Origin: Coniochaeta sp. PMI_546
Lineage: Eukaryota > Ascomycota > Sordariomycetes > Coniochaetales > Coniochaetaceae
DNA length: 64,000 nucleotides
NCBI GenBank assembly: GCA_021432605.1
Contig: MU271143.1
Span: 2,365,277 to 2,429,276 of the forward strand
Direction of reading: 5' to 3'
Shown: positions 21,950-34,480 of the stretch, piece after piece
Layout: every line of letters starts with the position of its first letter
Numbering within the stretch: the first letter of the stretch is position 1
The notes under the pieces: model-generated
Told to the model about the DNA's origin: nothing
Seen by the model: the letters and a program-made list of their open reading frames with translations, nothing else
The model's database searches: none
Made by a program: the position numbers and the translations under genes

Positions 21950-22587
21950 TGCGGACGGGGGGTTCGAGTTGTATGTATTTCTTCGATCGTGCCGAGGAGA
22001 AGGGGAGAACAAGCCAGTGGTCAAAGGGTATGTTCGGCGGTAGCGATCCACAAGTAATGCGATAGTGAGTCTTGGACTATGGAACTTCGCCCGGAGGCGA
22101 AATGCCAGACAATAAGTATGGGAAAAGCCTCGCAAGGCTCCCTCAAGGCGTTCAGCATGGTGGGAGAGCCTGCATTGTGCCGGTGTTGCACGACGTACCC
22201 ACTGGTAGCTCCTATTGGCTTCCAACTCAGCCACCACTGCCATTACTAGTGGCTTGCCCCTCGGTCTCCAGCCTACCTTTCTCTGCCTCTGACGAATGAC
22301 CCCTTCAACACACACTCTGCAAGAGTTTTGGTACGGTATGTCAGAATATTCGTGAGGTCATTATGTCAGATTGACCATGACCACACGTGAACACCTCGGT
22401 GAACGAGTCGCGCAGAGGAAATCACCCCAAAGAAGTTCACAGGATTACACGTAAGGACAACGTGAAAGTAGGGTTTGAACATCCCAATGCAATGCAATTT
22501 TAAACACAAGAATCAGGAGCTATGTTATATACAATCTCATCATGTCGCTGCAAAGCAGCCAGTTCACTCCCTCATAGAGCAGCCATC
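21950..22587. other. Intergenic region
   Basis: Upstream region of the small hypothetical gene and 3' region of the sulfite reductase gene. No further gene was recognised. Confidence 0.4.
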
Positions 22588-25500
22588 TTACTCCTCATCA
22601 CTCTCTTCCTCAGCAACCTATGGCTCTTGTTAGCATTTGCCCATCGCAATCGTCACTTTGCAGAATCAGGAAGATCACTCACCCCCTCATGGAAATCCCT
22701 CCCCTCCTTGGTCTCATTGATGATCCCGGCCCTGATAGTCCAATCACCGAAATGCTCACCCTCCTCCCTCTCAGCGGCATACCGCTTGAGCATAGGCCTC
22801 ATAATCTCCAGTATCTCCTCCTCCTTGATGCTGCTCCGGTACAGCTTGTTCAGCCTCTGGCCGTGGTAGCCTCCGCCGAGATACATGTTGTACGCCCCGT
22901 ACGCCTTGCCCACAAACGCCACCTCGGCCAGCCACGGCCTGGCGCAGCCGTTCGGGCACCCCGTCATGCGCATCACGATGCTGTCTTGCCTCAGTCCGTT
23001 CTCCTCCAGGCAGGACTCCAGCTTGCCGATCAGCACGGGCAGGTACCTCTCGCTCTCGGCCATGGCCAGGCCGCAGGTCGGGAAGGCCACGCACGCGGAC
23101 GAGCTGAGCCGCAGGCCCGAGAACTGGATGTTGTCGAGCTTGTACTCGGCCATCAGCTTCTTGATCGCCTCCAGGTCCTCGTCGGCCACGTTGCTGAGGA
23201 TCAGGTGCTGGTTGCCCGTCAGCCGGAACTCGCCCTTGTGCACCTTGGCAATCTCCCTCAGGCCCGTCTTCATGCGGAACTCGGGCGTGTCCTCGATCCG
23301 TCCGTTCTCGATGAAGAAGGTGAAGTGGTTCATGCCCAGCTCGTCGCGCACCCACCCGAAGGTGTCGACGTTGCTCTTGAACTCGAACGCGCGCGGCGGC
23401 TGGAACTTCTGGCCCCAGAGCCCCTCGACCTTGGACCGGAAGACGTCCAGGCCCATGTCGTCGATCGTGTACTTCAGGCGGGCGTGCTTGCGGTTCTTGC
23501 GGTCGCCGTGGTCGCGCTGCACCAGCATCACCTTCTCGCACGCGATGTGCACGTCTTCGGCCTTGACGTAGCCCAGCATGCGGCCGGTCTGGGGGTAGGT
23601 CTTCTTGTTGTTGTGCGTGGCGCCCATGCCGCCGCCGGCGAGGAGGTTGAAGCCCGCTAGTTGTCCGTCTTCGCCCTTGATGGCGATCAGGCCGATGTCG
23701 TGGGCGTAAACGTCGGTGTCGTTGTGTGGTGGGACGGCGATCGTGATCTTGAACTTCCGGGGAAGGTAGGTGGGTCCGTACAGGGGCTCGAAGTCTTGGA
23801 CGGCGTCTCCGGCTACTTGCGTCTTCTTGTTGTCATCGTCGGTGAGCCAGATCTCATGGTATGCTGTGGTAGACGGGAGCAGGTGGTCGCTGATCTTCTT
23901 GGACGAGGCGTACACCTGCTTGTGGAACTTGGACTGTGTCGGCAGAGAGCTGCACATGACGTTGCGGTTGACATCGCCGCATGCAGCAATCGTGGTCATG
24001 AGAGCCCGGTTGATGGCCTTCATCGCCGGCTTCAGCTTGCCCTTGACGACACCGTGGAACTGGAACGTTTGGCGCGTCGTCAGCTTCATCGTCTCGTTGC
24101 CGAGCTCATTGCTGATGTCGTCCATTTGTATCCACTGCTTCGGGGTAGAAACACCGCCAGGCAGTCTGCACCGGATCATGAACGAGTACGCTGGCTCGAG
24201 ACCTTGTGCCTTGCGCTCGTCTCGAACGTCCCGATCATCCTGCATGTATGTACCGTGGAACTTGGTCAACTGCTGGTCAGCAGCCGAGATGGCTCCAGTG
24301 GTTGGATCATTCAGGCCTTCGACGATCGTTCCGCGGAGGTAGTTGGAAGCGAGCTTGATATCCTCGTTGGTGATTGGTGGTGGCTCCTCAGGAAGACCCT
24401 CGACGTTCGCCACGCCTAGTGCCTCCCAGATCTTCGGTTCCCAGTCTGAGTATCCAGTCTGGAATCCATCGGGATCCTGGTCATCGCCGAGTCCGATATC
24501 CGCTAGCTTCTTGGCGCCGAAGTTGGACAGAACACGGTCCAGATCCTTTCCGGGCTTGTTATAGTAGATCCTGTCCTCCTTTCGCGGCCAGTAATGGCTG
24601 TCACCAAGGGCGAAAACGGAGTACCGGACCGATGCAAGGTCAAGCTCTGTGTTGTCCTTGACAGCATCCCAGAATGCACGGCCGTTCTGCGGGAACTCTC
24701 CTTGACCTGCCGTGGAGGTGACAAACACGATGTTCTCTTCGGTGGGCAGGTCTTCGATGGGGTAGTCCTCCATAGCCATAACGACAGTCTTCAGGCCACG
24801 TGCTCTGCCTCGCGTCCCCAAACGCTTGGCCACTGACGCGCCGTTTCCATTGTCAGAAGCAAACAGAATCGTAAGGGGAGCGCCGAACAAGCCCTCGAGT
24901 AGAACGTTGTATGCATCCTTGGCTTTTCGCTTCTGCTGCGCGCGGATCTCGGTTCCGAAATCCTGTGACAGGTTGGCAGCGAAACGGGGTTCCTTACGCA
25001 TCAACTGTGTAAGTTGGTTGTCCCTCGCCAAGAAATCCTTGAGCTCCTTCTTGATCCTCTCGGAGTCAAGAGAGAAGCTGGGCTCTCCCTTCTTCTCGTT
25101 GTCCGGGTTCCACCTGTACAGAGGCCAGTATCCGAGATCAACGGCCTTCTTAGTCTCCTGGAGGACAGTAAGTGGCGAGTCGGTCTCGCCGAAATAAGGA
25201 AGGTAAGCAAGGACGATTGACGGGCCGTTGAACTTGTCCGCTTCGTCCAGTGCCTGGAGAACCTGAGTATAGGAGCTGTAGACGGCTGTGGAAGCGACGT
25301 AGGCATTGCCGAAGTTCATCGCATAGAGGCCGATGTCCTTCTTTCTCCGGTTGGCATCGGCGGCGGCTCGCTCGGAATAGGGAGTAGAGTCGATGATGAG
25401 CATATTGACATTTTCGCCAGATGCGAGCACATGGTGAACACCGGAGTTGCCAAGGTCATATGCCCAAGCATCAGAGCCGACCAGCCACAGAGACTGGTTG

Positions 25501-27555
25501 CGGAAGAAGTGCTTGTTGCCAAGTAATTCTCGTGACGCTCTGGATCCGTCGATGTTGAGCACAGACTCCAGATCGTCAGCAGCAGCATCAGCCTGCTTGC
25601 CCTCGGCGGAGAGCCACCTCGCGATGGCCTTTGGAGGGCTGGGTGTCAAGAATGTGGAAGACGTAGCAGCCTTCTTCGCCTCGCTGATAAACTTCTGTCT
25701 ACGCTCCTTCTTTGCCAAAAGGGAACCGAATCCGTATTCAGGTGTGGCGGAGATTGTGTTTGAGATGCCGGCATTTTCCGAGTCAAGAGAGTTGGCGATG
25801 TAGGCGCGGTCTCCGAACAGTTGATTGAGAATCTTGGTGTAGGCAGTCTCCAACTTGGGCTTTTCGAGTGATGGCTCTTGAGTAGTCTCAGGGGCTTCAC
25901 GCTCGCCAATTTCGAGATTTTGCACTGGTTTAGCGGAGGTGAGGTTCTGGAAGACGCCCCTGAGAGCCTGGCTGACGGTGCTGGGGGATATGTAGCCGAC
26001 CTGGTAACCAACGATCGTCTCAACGCCGCCGGGTCCGCTCTTGATGGACGTCAAGACATCAATAAGGAGAGGACCCCACTTTGTCGTCTTCCTGGAGACC
26101 TGTTCCAAGACTGCAACGCGCTTGACAGATCGAGGAATGGCGTCAAGGAGCTTAGCGCCGAGCCATGGCCTGTAGAGACGAGCAGTGATGATGCTCGCAC
26201 TGGCATAAATGTCGCCTGGTTGGGCCTTGTTGATGGCCTCAGCAAACAGCCCAGCGTCAGATCCGAAGATGAAGAGAGCATTCTCGGCATTCGTGGGTCC
26301 TGTTACCTCAAAGGGCTTGTATTGCCTGCCGAGGAGGGTCTGTAGCTGCGTCCAGATAGCAGTCGTGTACTTGTAGATATCCTCCGACGTGACGACTGCC
26401 GGTGCCTGTTCAACAGTTGTAGCAGACGAAATGCTAGGTGCCTGAGCGCTGGAGACACTCTGTTGGCGGCTAGTCTTGGTGGACGCTTGGGTCGACTCGG
26501 CCGGCGTGGCCAATGCCTCCTCTGTCAATGAGCCGTTCACCTGCACGGGGTGGACAATCTGGATGGATTCGGATTGATCCTCGGACGCAGTTGCAACTCT
26601 TCCATCATCCGCATATATTCCAGAGTCGTGGATAGTTGAACTTTGGAACCGGCGGACAAGGTCGAGGTTCAAAATCTGCCGAACAGCATCGGTGTCCTCC
26701 GGGCCAATTGGCTCATCATTTGCGCTGCAGCCGGGATCGAAGAAGTGGATAACACCCTTTCCAGAGCGGATGGCAAGGGCATGGGCAGTCAGGGCAATGT
26801 CTTGCGCTGACTGGATGGACTCTGACTGCAAGAAGGTCCACCCCGAGTTCCTGATAGAGGTGATGGCCGAGTAGTCGGGAAAGTTCGCAGGTTGTAGTGC
26901 GACATGTATGACGACAGGGTAGTGAGCGAGCTTGTAGAGGTGTCCGATGGAGGGAAGGAGGACGGAAGAGCTGGTGGTCACCGACACAAGGCGGCCTGAG
27001 CGAATCGGAGTGAAGACGGATAGTAATGGGTCGGTGTTGTGCCTTACGGACTGGACATCCGGCACATTGTCTGAACCGCGCGCCACAAGGCTCCGGTCCT
27101 TGCGGGCAACATATCTCTTGAGGTGTGAAGAGAATGCCGAGTCAGCGGCGAGTGATGGCTGTACAGAGACAATGACGTCGCTGGCGAGATATGCTATCCT
27201 CGCAACTAATAGGCAAGAGCACGGTCAGCAATGACGAACCAGATATCGGCTAGCCCAGTCCTAGATGCATGCAGATTTCCCTCCTAAACATCATCGTGCT
27301 CCTTGTTTCAACAAAGGTGGCCATCTCATCGTTCGCCTTTGGCCTCAACCGCCCACAGTTTCGGCGCGGAGACAGGGGTCCGACATTTGGACATTGGGCT
27401 TTCAGCCAATGGCGGGGTGCATTGAGAGTGTAAAAGAGACCAAAAGACTTACCAGCTTCTTCAGAGCTCCGGATCTGGATGTTGGATGACTCTGCCATTG
27501 TGTCTGCACCTTGTCCAGAGACGGAGGAGATCAGGGAACTGAGGAGAGACGACAT
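22588..27555 (-). CDS. Sulfite reductase (NADPH) hemoprotein beta subunit, Met5 type
   Basis: Three exons: 27453-27555, 22683-27205 and 22588-22617, giving 1,551 residues. Intron 1 is 247 nt and splits a Val codon. The last exon has only 30 nt and adds the acidic end VAEEESDEE. Residues to about 430 form the PFOR/transketolase-like region typical of fungal Met5. A flavodoxin-like domain follows (about 812-960: ILFASDNGNGASVAKRLG, FVTSTAGQGEFP). The hemoprotein core covers about 1000-1530, with siroheme/4Fe-4S cysteines in ACVAFPTC (near 1404 and 1410) and GCPNGC (near 1449 and 1453). With the Met10-type flavoprotein it reduces sulfite to sulfide with NADPH for cysteine and methionine synthesis. 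The partner gene is not in this window. I saw no clear sulfur-regulator site just upstream. Confidence 0.95.
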
Positions 27556-28703
27556 GTTTTCTTATTTCATGTCTTTCTCCACGGCGTATTGAAATTCCAG
27601 GGACTCGCCGGGATGCCGAGATGGCGACTTGAAAGAAAAAAGTTCCCCAGAGCTTGCTGCCCCAGCGAGTAGCTGTTCGCCCCGCAAGTCACCATCAATT
27701 GCATCAATTCTCTCTGCCGGTGGTCGATTGCGTGATCGCCGCTAATCGACCCAAGCATTGAGCTCCAATTGCCCCCATGGCTGACCACCGAAATGAGCGC
27801 TGTACAATTGGCCTAGCAATTGGCATTTGCGGTCCCCCTGGTCATTGTTGTTGGAATCATTGTGTCATGTTGTCATTTGCTTGCCACTGCCAAAGGCGTA
27901 CGGCGATGCTCTTCAGCTGCTGGACTTCATGATTTGAGGCGGGACACGGGGGGGAGAGAGGTACGACAGATAAACGCATAAGATAGATAACCAGATGCAA
28001 CATATTTCATTGAAGCGATTTCTACCTATCTCACAATCTTTATTCACAGTAGTCAGTGTACGAATAGCAGCTGCAGAAGCAGAGACGAACCTGCTGCAGC
28101 TTCGATCAGCTGGTGCGCCAAGCTTGAGAACGCTGAGGCCGATTCCGGCAATGTGCTGGATGGGCTGGATGGGGATTGGCGACCGATAGCCGCCGAGTTC
28201 CACAGTGCCACGGCTCGCTGCCAGCTGTTACGGCAGCCAAGCTATCGTCACTTGGAGGCTTCCTGTTGCCATATTCAACCATTCCGGAGCCATGCAGAGG
28301 TGCAATCTTATGTAAGTATTATGTATGTACACTATTACTCTTTCTAGTGCCGTGACCACCTGATTACACGTGTACCGGTACTCTGGTATGAAAGTCAGCA
28401 AAAACGGGCATGAGCGTGGATAGACATGTCTTGGTATTAGTCAGTTCGGGTTCATTCGTGGCACTTGAATGTCTTCGAACGTGTGTTTACCTGTGGTCTG
28501 GGCAATTATGCAGAATCCTCGAATCCTCAGAGAGCATGAATAGACACCGAGCTGTGTCTATATGCATATGCGTCATTACAAGTAGATAGTCTAGAAGACA
28601 ATCGCTGCACAGTCGTAGACCGAGTGAACAACCGACACGGCCCATACATGAGCAGATGCTCGCTAATAGGAAACCATCCTCTTCCCAACGCCAACCTGTG
28701 CTC
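27556..28703. promoter_or_regulatory. Sulfite reductase upstream region and Kei1 3' region
   Basis: About 1.15 kb. The half next to 27555 is the probable promoter of the sulfite reductase gene. An E-box palindrome ACACGTGT lies near 28366, about 810 bp from its start codon, too far to interpret. No gene was recognised. Confidence 0.4.
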
Positions 28704-29541
28704 TCATTCAGCAGCACCGCCGAATTTCCTCCCAGCATTCCGAATCCACTCCTCATCGTCCTTTCCCCCAAGCCAATAGCCCCGGCCAACAGCAACCATC
28801 TTCCTACCAAGCCACCCCTTCCACCCCTTGCCCCCCTCACGTCCCTCCGCAAAGGGATTCCTGTCCTCCAGCCCCTTAACCTCCTCCTCCACATCGGCAG
28901 CAACGACCAGTACACTCCTCGCAAACGCCGCCACGACGAGCGAGAAGTATATCCGCACGACCGCCGTGAACAGCACGACGAGCACCATGCTGACCGCCGT
29001 CTCCTGCACGCCCACCCCCTTCGCAACCTGCTTCTCCTGCGTCGGATCCAGATCTTCCCCGGCCGGCACCCCGTCCGTCGGTCCCGCCTCCTTGCCCGCC
29101 GTGCCCTCCGGGTCGTGGAACGAGGCACGGTACCAGAGCACCGCGAAGGCGGCGACGTAGGCCGCGTTCAGGAGGGTGTCGGTGATGTACAGCCATGCTA
29201 AACTCAACACGTGGAAGGGCGTGTGCCGCCGGACGTGTGGCATGAGGAGGGCGAGGGCGACGAGACACCACACCGAGGAGAGGTACATGGTTAGTTGTAC
29301 CGGCGAGAGGGCGTAGCCGGTGAGGATGGCAAGGAGGCCGTAGGCGCCTGTCGCTTTGTTGACCAGGAGGGACAAGGCTATTAGCTCCGTGCCGGTTTGG
29401 AGGGATATTAGGCCAAGGAAGGTCTGCATGGTTGGTAGGTCAGCAAAAATGGTCGAAATAGACTGAGGGGAGACCAAGGGGAGAAGCTGGTACCTTTGGC
29501 CGTGGCAATCGGAGCCAGGACCCCCGTGATGAGGCAGCCAT
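28704..29541 (-). CDS. Inositol phosphorylceramide synthase regulatory subunit Kei1
   Basis: Two exons, 29494-29541 (16 codons) and 28704-29423, give 255 residues. The 70-nt intron starts GTACCA and ends CAG in phase 0. Splicing yields MAASSRGSW then LRLPRPKTFLGLISLQTG, the start expected of Kei1 (basic end, then P-K-x-FLG). Using only the internal ATG at 29429 would lose this end. Four hydrophobic spans are visible: about 17-40, 50-75, 85-110 and 155-185. The C-terminal part is cytosolic and charged. Kei1 is a Golgi membrane partner of the catalytic subunit Aur1, needed for its activity and Golgi placement in sphingolipid synthesis. The segment between spans 3 and 4 is Gly/Asp/Pro rich, so it is probably a loop. 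Confidence 0.8.
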
Positions 29542-31150
29542 GCTCGTAGATTACAGTAGCTTGCCTGCCAAACGCCCAAAATTATGATTCCGAAGTAGAA
29601 AATTGGGCGCGGTGCGGCCTTTCTTACGAAATTGAGGGTGCTGGAGAACTACGGTTCCTGGGTCCGGCAGGATCGGTTTGCGATCGACGACAATGACATC
29701 GCAAGCGGCAAGCCGCTTTCAGCCACGCTGGCACGTGCACTCGGCCTCGCCGTGGTTATGCCTTGTCAGGGTTAGGGTTGAGTGATCAGACATGAGCATA
29801 CAAACCACACTCCATCCTCAACATGGCGAGACTCTGCTGAGAAATGGAAAAAGTAAAATAAAAAATATATAAACGGCTTTTCCCAAGCAGAGGCTATCGT
29901 AATTTGATATGTATAGGACTGAAAAAACAAAAGGTTCTACCGAAGCTCGACAGTCCGATATTGAATCGAACATCGAACTCTCGGTAGTTCCCCCACGCTC
30001 TCCCACCGCGCCCGGAGCCAGACAACTTTCCAAATAGACTATAGGGGCCAGCTACAAGTACTGGGTGTCCAGCTCAGCCGGGGTGGTTGCGTGTTGAGAG
30101 GATCACTCAAGATTTGGTATATAGGGTGCCTCCGCTTTCACCAGCACTTCACCTTGCGTGGACTCATAGTCATGAGTGATCGGGTCACTGGTAGCCAGTG
30201 CTAAAGGGTACACCATACCTAACGCTCAGGCCATCTTCAGGCAGGTAGCCATTGCCAGGCACTCCTACCTCCTCATCAAACAATGACCTCGATTTCAACC
30301 GTATTCACATAATTTGCCGAGTCAAATCAGCCTGCTGAAAGCTTTAGTCTCCAACCCAGGTTCCAATCGCTGTCTCTCGTTCATTGGTACGTCCAGTCAT
30401 TCGTATATCCACATGCCGACGAGCCCCAGGCACCGACCTGTTCGCTGTTGTATCGCATCGCGACTCTTAGGACAATCGATGTATGCTAGACACTCGCTCA
30501 CCGTATGCCCCCAGACCCCTAAACTCTTAGATCCTTGGGACCTGTGACTGGGAGTAAGAGTAAAGTGCCTTGAGTGTCGAGCTTTGAGCCATGACATATT
30601 CCAAGATTGTAATTATATCATTAAGACTCGTCGAACCGACGTCGATGTTGATCCCAGCGCTGCCTCCAGGCGTGAAGGTTGAGATCCTCTCTGGCAAGAG
30701 AGAGTGTGTGGAGCAACCACACAGCCATAACGGACACCCGGAGCAGATAGCCTCCAGCCACGTTTTCATCCGCTTCATCTGTCTGGCTCGTTAACGGGGA
30801 CATGGCACGGCAAGGGCGGTAGACAAAAAAGAGAATAGAACTCGAGAAGTATGATGCTTTGAACTTCCTTTCCATTCAGACTACTCGCACGTATCAAGGC
30901 AACAACTAGTTCAACACCACACCCACACGTACGGTTACAGTTTCCAGCAACAAGAGAGCAAAAACGCAAAAGCAAAAAGGAACAAGTGTGTCAGCCTTGG
31001 CCAAAACAATGGCGATCCATCAACTCCGAGAGACGACATTCAGCCTCTCCCCTGGTGACGGTATGCTTTCGTCAAACTCCTCCTCCACTCATCCACTCCT
31101 TCGACACTATCGAGCTCACCTCCTCTCGCGTCTCTCATCTCCGTAAGTCC
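29542..31150. other. Intergenic region, no supportable gene
   Basis: About 1.6 kb. It contains the Kei1 upstream region and the 3' region of the next minus-strand gene. Short frames on both strands show no domain. Confidence 0.4.
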
Positions 31151-31471
31151 TTACAAGTTCCTCCCGGCCCTGGCGACACCGTTGCTGATCCGCCGGTGGG
31201 TGCCGGTGGCCATCTTCTCCATGGGCACGCGGGCGACAGTCTTCTTGACGGTCCGCTCGGCATGGGGCGAGATGCGCTGCACGCCGCGCTCGACGGGGCT
31301 CTTGAAGAAGGTGATGTTGCGCTCCCAGCGCGGGGCCCAGTGGGCTGTCTGGGCGGCGACGCGCTCCGAGGCGCCGGGCATCATCATGTAGAAGGGGGCG
31401 AAGGCTGTTGCGCCGGCGGCGCCGAAGAAGAGGATTTCGGACCGGCGGGGTGCGGGGATGCGGACGGGCAT
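31151..31471 (-). CDS. Small conserved-looking protein, one membrane span
   Basis: A single exon codes for 106 residues. The start ATG at 31471 has a good fungal context (CACCAAAC before it). The N-terminus is basic and amphipathic (MPVRIPAPRRSE), followed by a hydrophobic stretch of about 20 residues (EILFFGAAGATAFAPFYMMM, 12-31). The rest is basic, with an internal repeat-like VERGVQRISP / AERTVKKTVARVP. This layout suits a small inner mitochondrial membrane protein, but I do not recognise the family and the location is inference. The opposite strand is also open (30986-31480), but its product is a low-complexity Gly/Ala/His shadow. Confidence 0.6.
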   Translation of the reverse strand: MPVRIPAPRRSEILFFGAAGATAFAPFYMMMPGASERVAAQTAHWAPRWERNITFFKSPVERGVQRISPHAERTVKKTVARVPMEKMATGTHRRISNGVARAGRNL

Positions 31472-33367
31472 GTTTGGTGATGGTTTTTGGTGGTTTTGAT
31501 TAAGATGATATGTGTGTGGTTACTGGAAGTGGGTGTTAGTAATGGCTGAGGATGATCTGGAAGTGGAGAGAGGCGGTGAAAGACAACAAGCAGTCATCAA
31601 TTTTGATGAAGTCGTTTGTTGGCCACTTCTTGCCGTTCATTAGACTGAGAGACAGGATGACAACTGTTCTCTGATGGATGAATTGAAGATAGGAAAGGAG
31701 ATGACCAACCTTTGGGTCAAGCAGCGTCTCGGTGAGGACGGTGCTGATACTGATGATGATGGAGATGGTGTTATTGATGGTTGATGATAGGAAAGATCCG
31801 AGTTGTCCGACTTCTCTCTTTAACACAGGAGACCTGTCTATTGTCTATTGATGCAGAGTTGACTTTGAGAAAGAAGAAGTTGGACTTGATTGTGTAACAT
31901 GAGAGATGACAACAGGTTGTGTGGAAGGGACGGGAGAGGCTTTGCTTATAAGGGGGAGAGTGCCTTCCTGCTTCCCCCTCTTCACCCTGGGGGGGGGGAC
32001 CAGTATACCCCCATCACTGTCTGCCATCCAATAACCCAGTCAAACCAGTGAATGTGTGGTAAGTGCCCAGTGTGGGAGACTGGGGGGGTGCAGTCTGGGG
32101 AAGAAAGGAGCGGGGTAAAAGGGTGTCGCATACCAGACAGCCACCAATGAGAGGAGCGTCAGACGTCAATCTCTCGTCAATACGGCGGTGCCCTCGTCTC
32201 ACACTCGCTGGCCGGTGGCGCAATGGTCTGAACTCTCTTTTCCACCCTCCAGCGGGCAGTTTGGTCAGCTGGTCATCTGGTCAATCTCTGTGGCCACCGT
32301 TGCTCTTCGTCCCGTAGCACCTGGACTTTGGTTGCTCTTCCCTCCTTCAAACTCTTTCCGAGTTCACTGTCGTCGAATTAGTCCGTCGAAAAAAGTCGAA
32401 TTGACCCGGAAACATCAAGACAACTGTGATATATCGGTCTCGTCTGGATGGATCCAGTTATGGATCCTGCTGCTATCCATTCTCGTGCCTAAGGCGCCAG
32501 TGGGTCGACGCTATCGCCAACTTTCCCCGCTTCCCCGGACTTTGAACACGCTCAGCTCCACTTGGCCTGCTTCCCAGTGCTGCCCTAACACTCAAGCGTG
32601 CCGATCGACCCACCGAATGTTAACGACAACAGTATGGCGAGGCCTTGAGATCACGACACAGACCAGCGTTGTGAGAAGACAGCAATTCTCGACACATGCC
32701 GTATGTTGCTGGTATCGAAAGTACTGGATATCAAGTCTGGGGTTGGCTTCCCAGACAAGTAAGGTAGTGTCTTGATAGAGCGAATTGATACTCGAACGTT
32801 ACGATTGTCGCGTCTGACTCGTCGCTTTTCAGCGTTCCATAGCTTCACGCTAGCAGAGATGGTCTCCGCTATTCGCTTGATGAGTTTCGACTGACATGGC
32901 TTTATCTGTGCCCTACCTTTGAACATCAGCACAACATACCCGTGGTCATAGAGTCCTACTAAGTCAGTTCTACTGGGAAAGAAAAAAGAAAGAGAGACAA
33001 GAAGTCTTGAATAAGGGTCCGTGTTCGACTTTCGGGACGTTAACAAATCCCCGAAGACTCTCTACTTGGTAGGTCCTGACGAAGGCACAGTCGATGGCCT
33101 AAGCTACGTCCGGTAATGTCTACATGTTAGCATATCACCAACTGCGCCTCAAGTGACGAACCTTGAAGGATGCATGGCCGTCTGGCCATATATGGGCAGA
33201 GCGATCTATCTTGGTTAGGTTCAAAGACAGTCCAATTCATTGCTCGTAAAACTCACTGGATCACCCGGCCAAACGCCACCTTCCATCTCATATTCTCGTG
33301 ACTCGCTGCGTCGCTTAGGACTGAGCTGCCCCGTACTGCAGTGTAAGCCGTGTATCGACACTCCGTC
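31472..33367. other. Intergenic region, no supportable gene
   Basis: About 1.9 kb. It holds a run of ten G at 31989-31998, a GATGATGATGGA-type short repeat near 31750, and an isolated box-A-like motif near 32215 without a box B. A plus-strand frame at 32188-32775 has no domain and was not accepted. Confidence 0.4.
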
Positions 33368-34120
33368 CTAGCCAAGAACCTTCAACTTCTTCTTCTTCTT
33401 CTTTCCCTCGCCATCCCCACCCGCTCCAGTCTTCCCCTTCTGAAACGTTCTCCAGCTGTCTATCCTCTGATCCCTTGTAGCCTCCCAGTCCTGCTCGTGC
33501 TGCCGCTTCCGTTTCCTCGCCTCGAGCTCCTCGTCCGCCTTCTTCTGCTCCCGCCCTTCCTCCTGCATCTGCGCCTTCATCTGCCTCCGCCGCCTCTGCT
33601 CGTTCTCGATCAGCACGAACTTGGTCTTGTCCGCCCACTTCTTCTCGAACTCGGGCTCCCTCAGCTCGGGCGAGTCGACGGTCCAGCCGTTCTCGCGGAT
33701 CAGCAGCATGCGGGCGTCGGCGATGGCCTCGTCCAGCCGCTCGCGCTGCTTCTCGTCCATGAGCTCCGTCTGGGCCTTCTTGAGCCGGTCGAAGGCCTCG
33801 GGCGCGAGCGGGTTCTTGGTCTTGTCGGGATGGATGAGCAGGGATTTCTTGCGGTAGGCCATCTTGATGTCGGATTCGGGGATGCCGGGTTTCAGGCCCA
33901 GGACTGCGTAGCTGTGCATCGTGTCAGTTTGCGATCTTGCCGGTTCAAGACAGGAATGGAGGAGAGAGACTTACGCGTCTAGTCTGAAGGCTTGTAGGAT
34001 GCGGTTGATCTCGGCGTCCTTCTCCCATTCCTTTGCTTCTGCTTCTAGTACTTCGAGCGCATCTCTGCTATCTTCAACGACGGGCGGCTCCTGCGCCTTG
34101 CCGTCAGTTTTGCTCGCCAT
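33368..34120 (-). CDS. J-domain protein, DNAJC8/Spf31 type
   Basis: Two exons, 33975-34120 and 33368-33911, give 229 residues. The 63-nt intron (GTAAGT...CACAG) splits an Ala codon at the start of the J-domain. The domain runs from about 45 to 115 with the HPD triad at 76-78 in LLIHPDKTKNP. Before it is an acidic helix; after it are a long charged helical region (QRRRRQMKAQMQEEGREQKK) and a Lys-rich end GKKKKKKLKVLG, which could be a nuclear signal. Length and layout match DNAJC8 and S. pombe Spf31, spliceosome-associated J-proteins that stimulate Hsp70. It is divergent from DBP10 across 360 bp, so the two may share a promoter. Confidence 0.85.
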
Positions 34121-34480
34121 GTTGCCAATCTCTAGGTCGTGATTACTCGATGGCGTATATCTATCAGCCAAGAGCGGAATGAGTACAAAAGATTGGGGTT
34201 GTTTTGAGCGATTGAAGTTGTGATGCCGGATGAATTCAATGTCTGGAGTCGACAAGGCTGCTTGGTGGTTGCCGCAGCTCAATGCACAGTGGCGGTCGTT
34301 ATCGATAAGATTAGGAAAAGTCCCCGCCAAAAAGTTGACATGTCGGAAAATCTCCACGGCAGATCTGGCCGACCTATCCACCGTCCTCACGATCAATTAA
34401 TCGGCCACATTTGGCCTTGCTATCGATCCAAACACGAGCAGTGCCTGTCTTCCAGCAAGAGGGAGTGCTCTTACGCAGCA
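34121..34480. promoter_or_regulatory. Bidirectional promoter between the J-protein and DBP10
   Basis: Only 360 bp separate the two divergent start codons, so both promoters must lie here. I found no clear TATA box, which suits housekeeping genes. Confidence 0.6.

Noticed and set aside
22620-24419. Two long plus-strand frames (346 and 252 codons) opposite the sulfite reductase gene
   Set aside because: Antisense shadows of a GC-rich conserved gene, rich in Val/Leu/His/Ala and without domains.
30986-31480. 164-codon plus-strand frame over the small membrane protein
   Set aside because: The Gly/Ala/His-rich product has no fold-like pattern, while the minus-strand product has a proper start context and membrane span.
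32210-32230. Box-A-like TGGCGCAATGGT on the plus strand
   Set aside because: No box B follows within tRNA range and no acceptor stem pairs.
1615-34120. Secondary-metabolite or pigment cluster around the tyrosinase
   Set aside because: Neighbours are stress, translation and housekeeping genes. No polyketide synthase, NRPS, P450 or pathway regulator is present.
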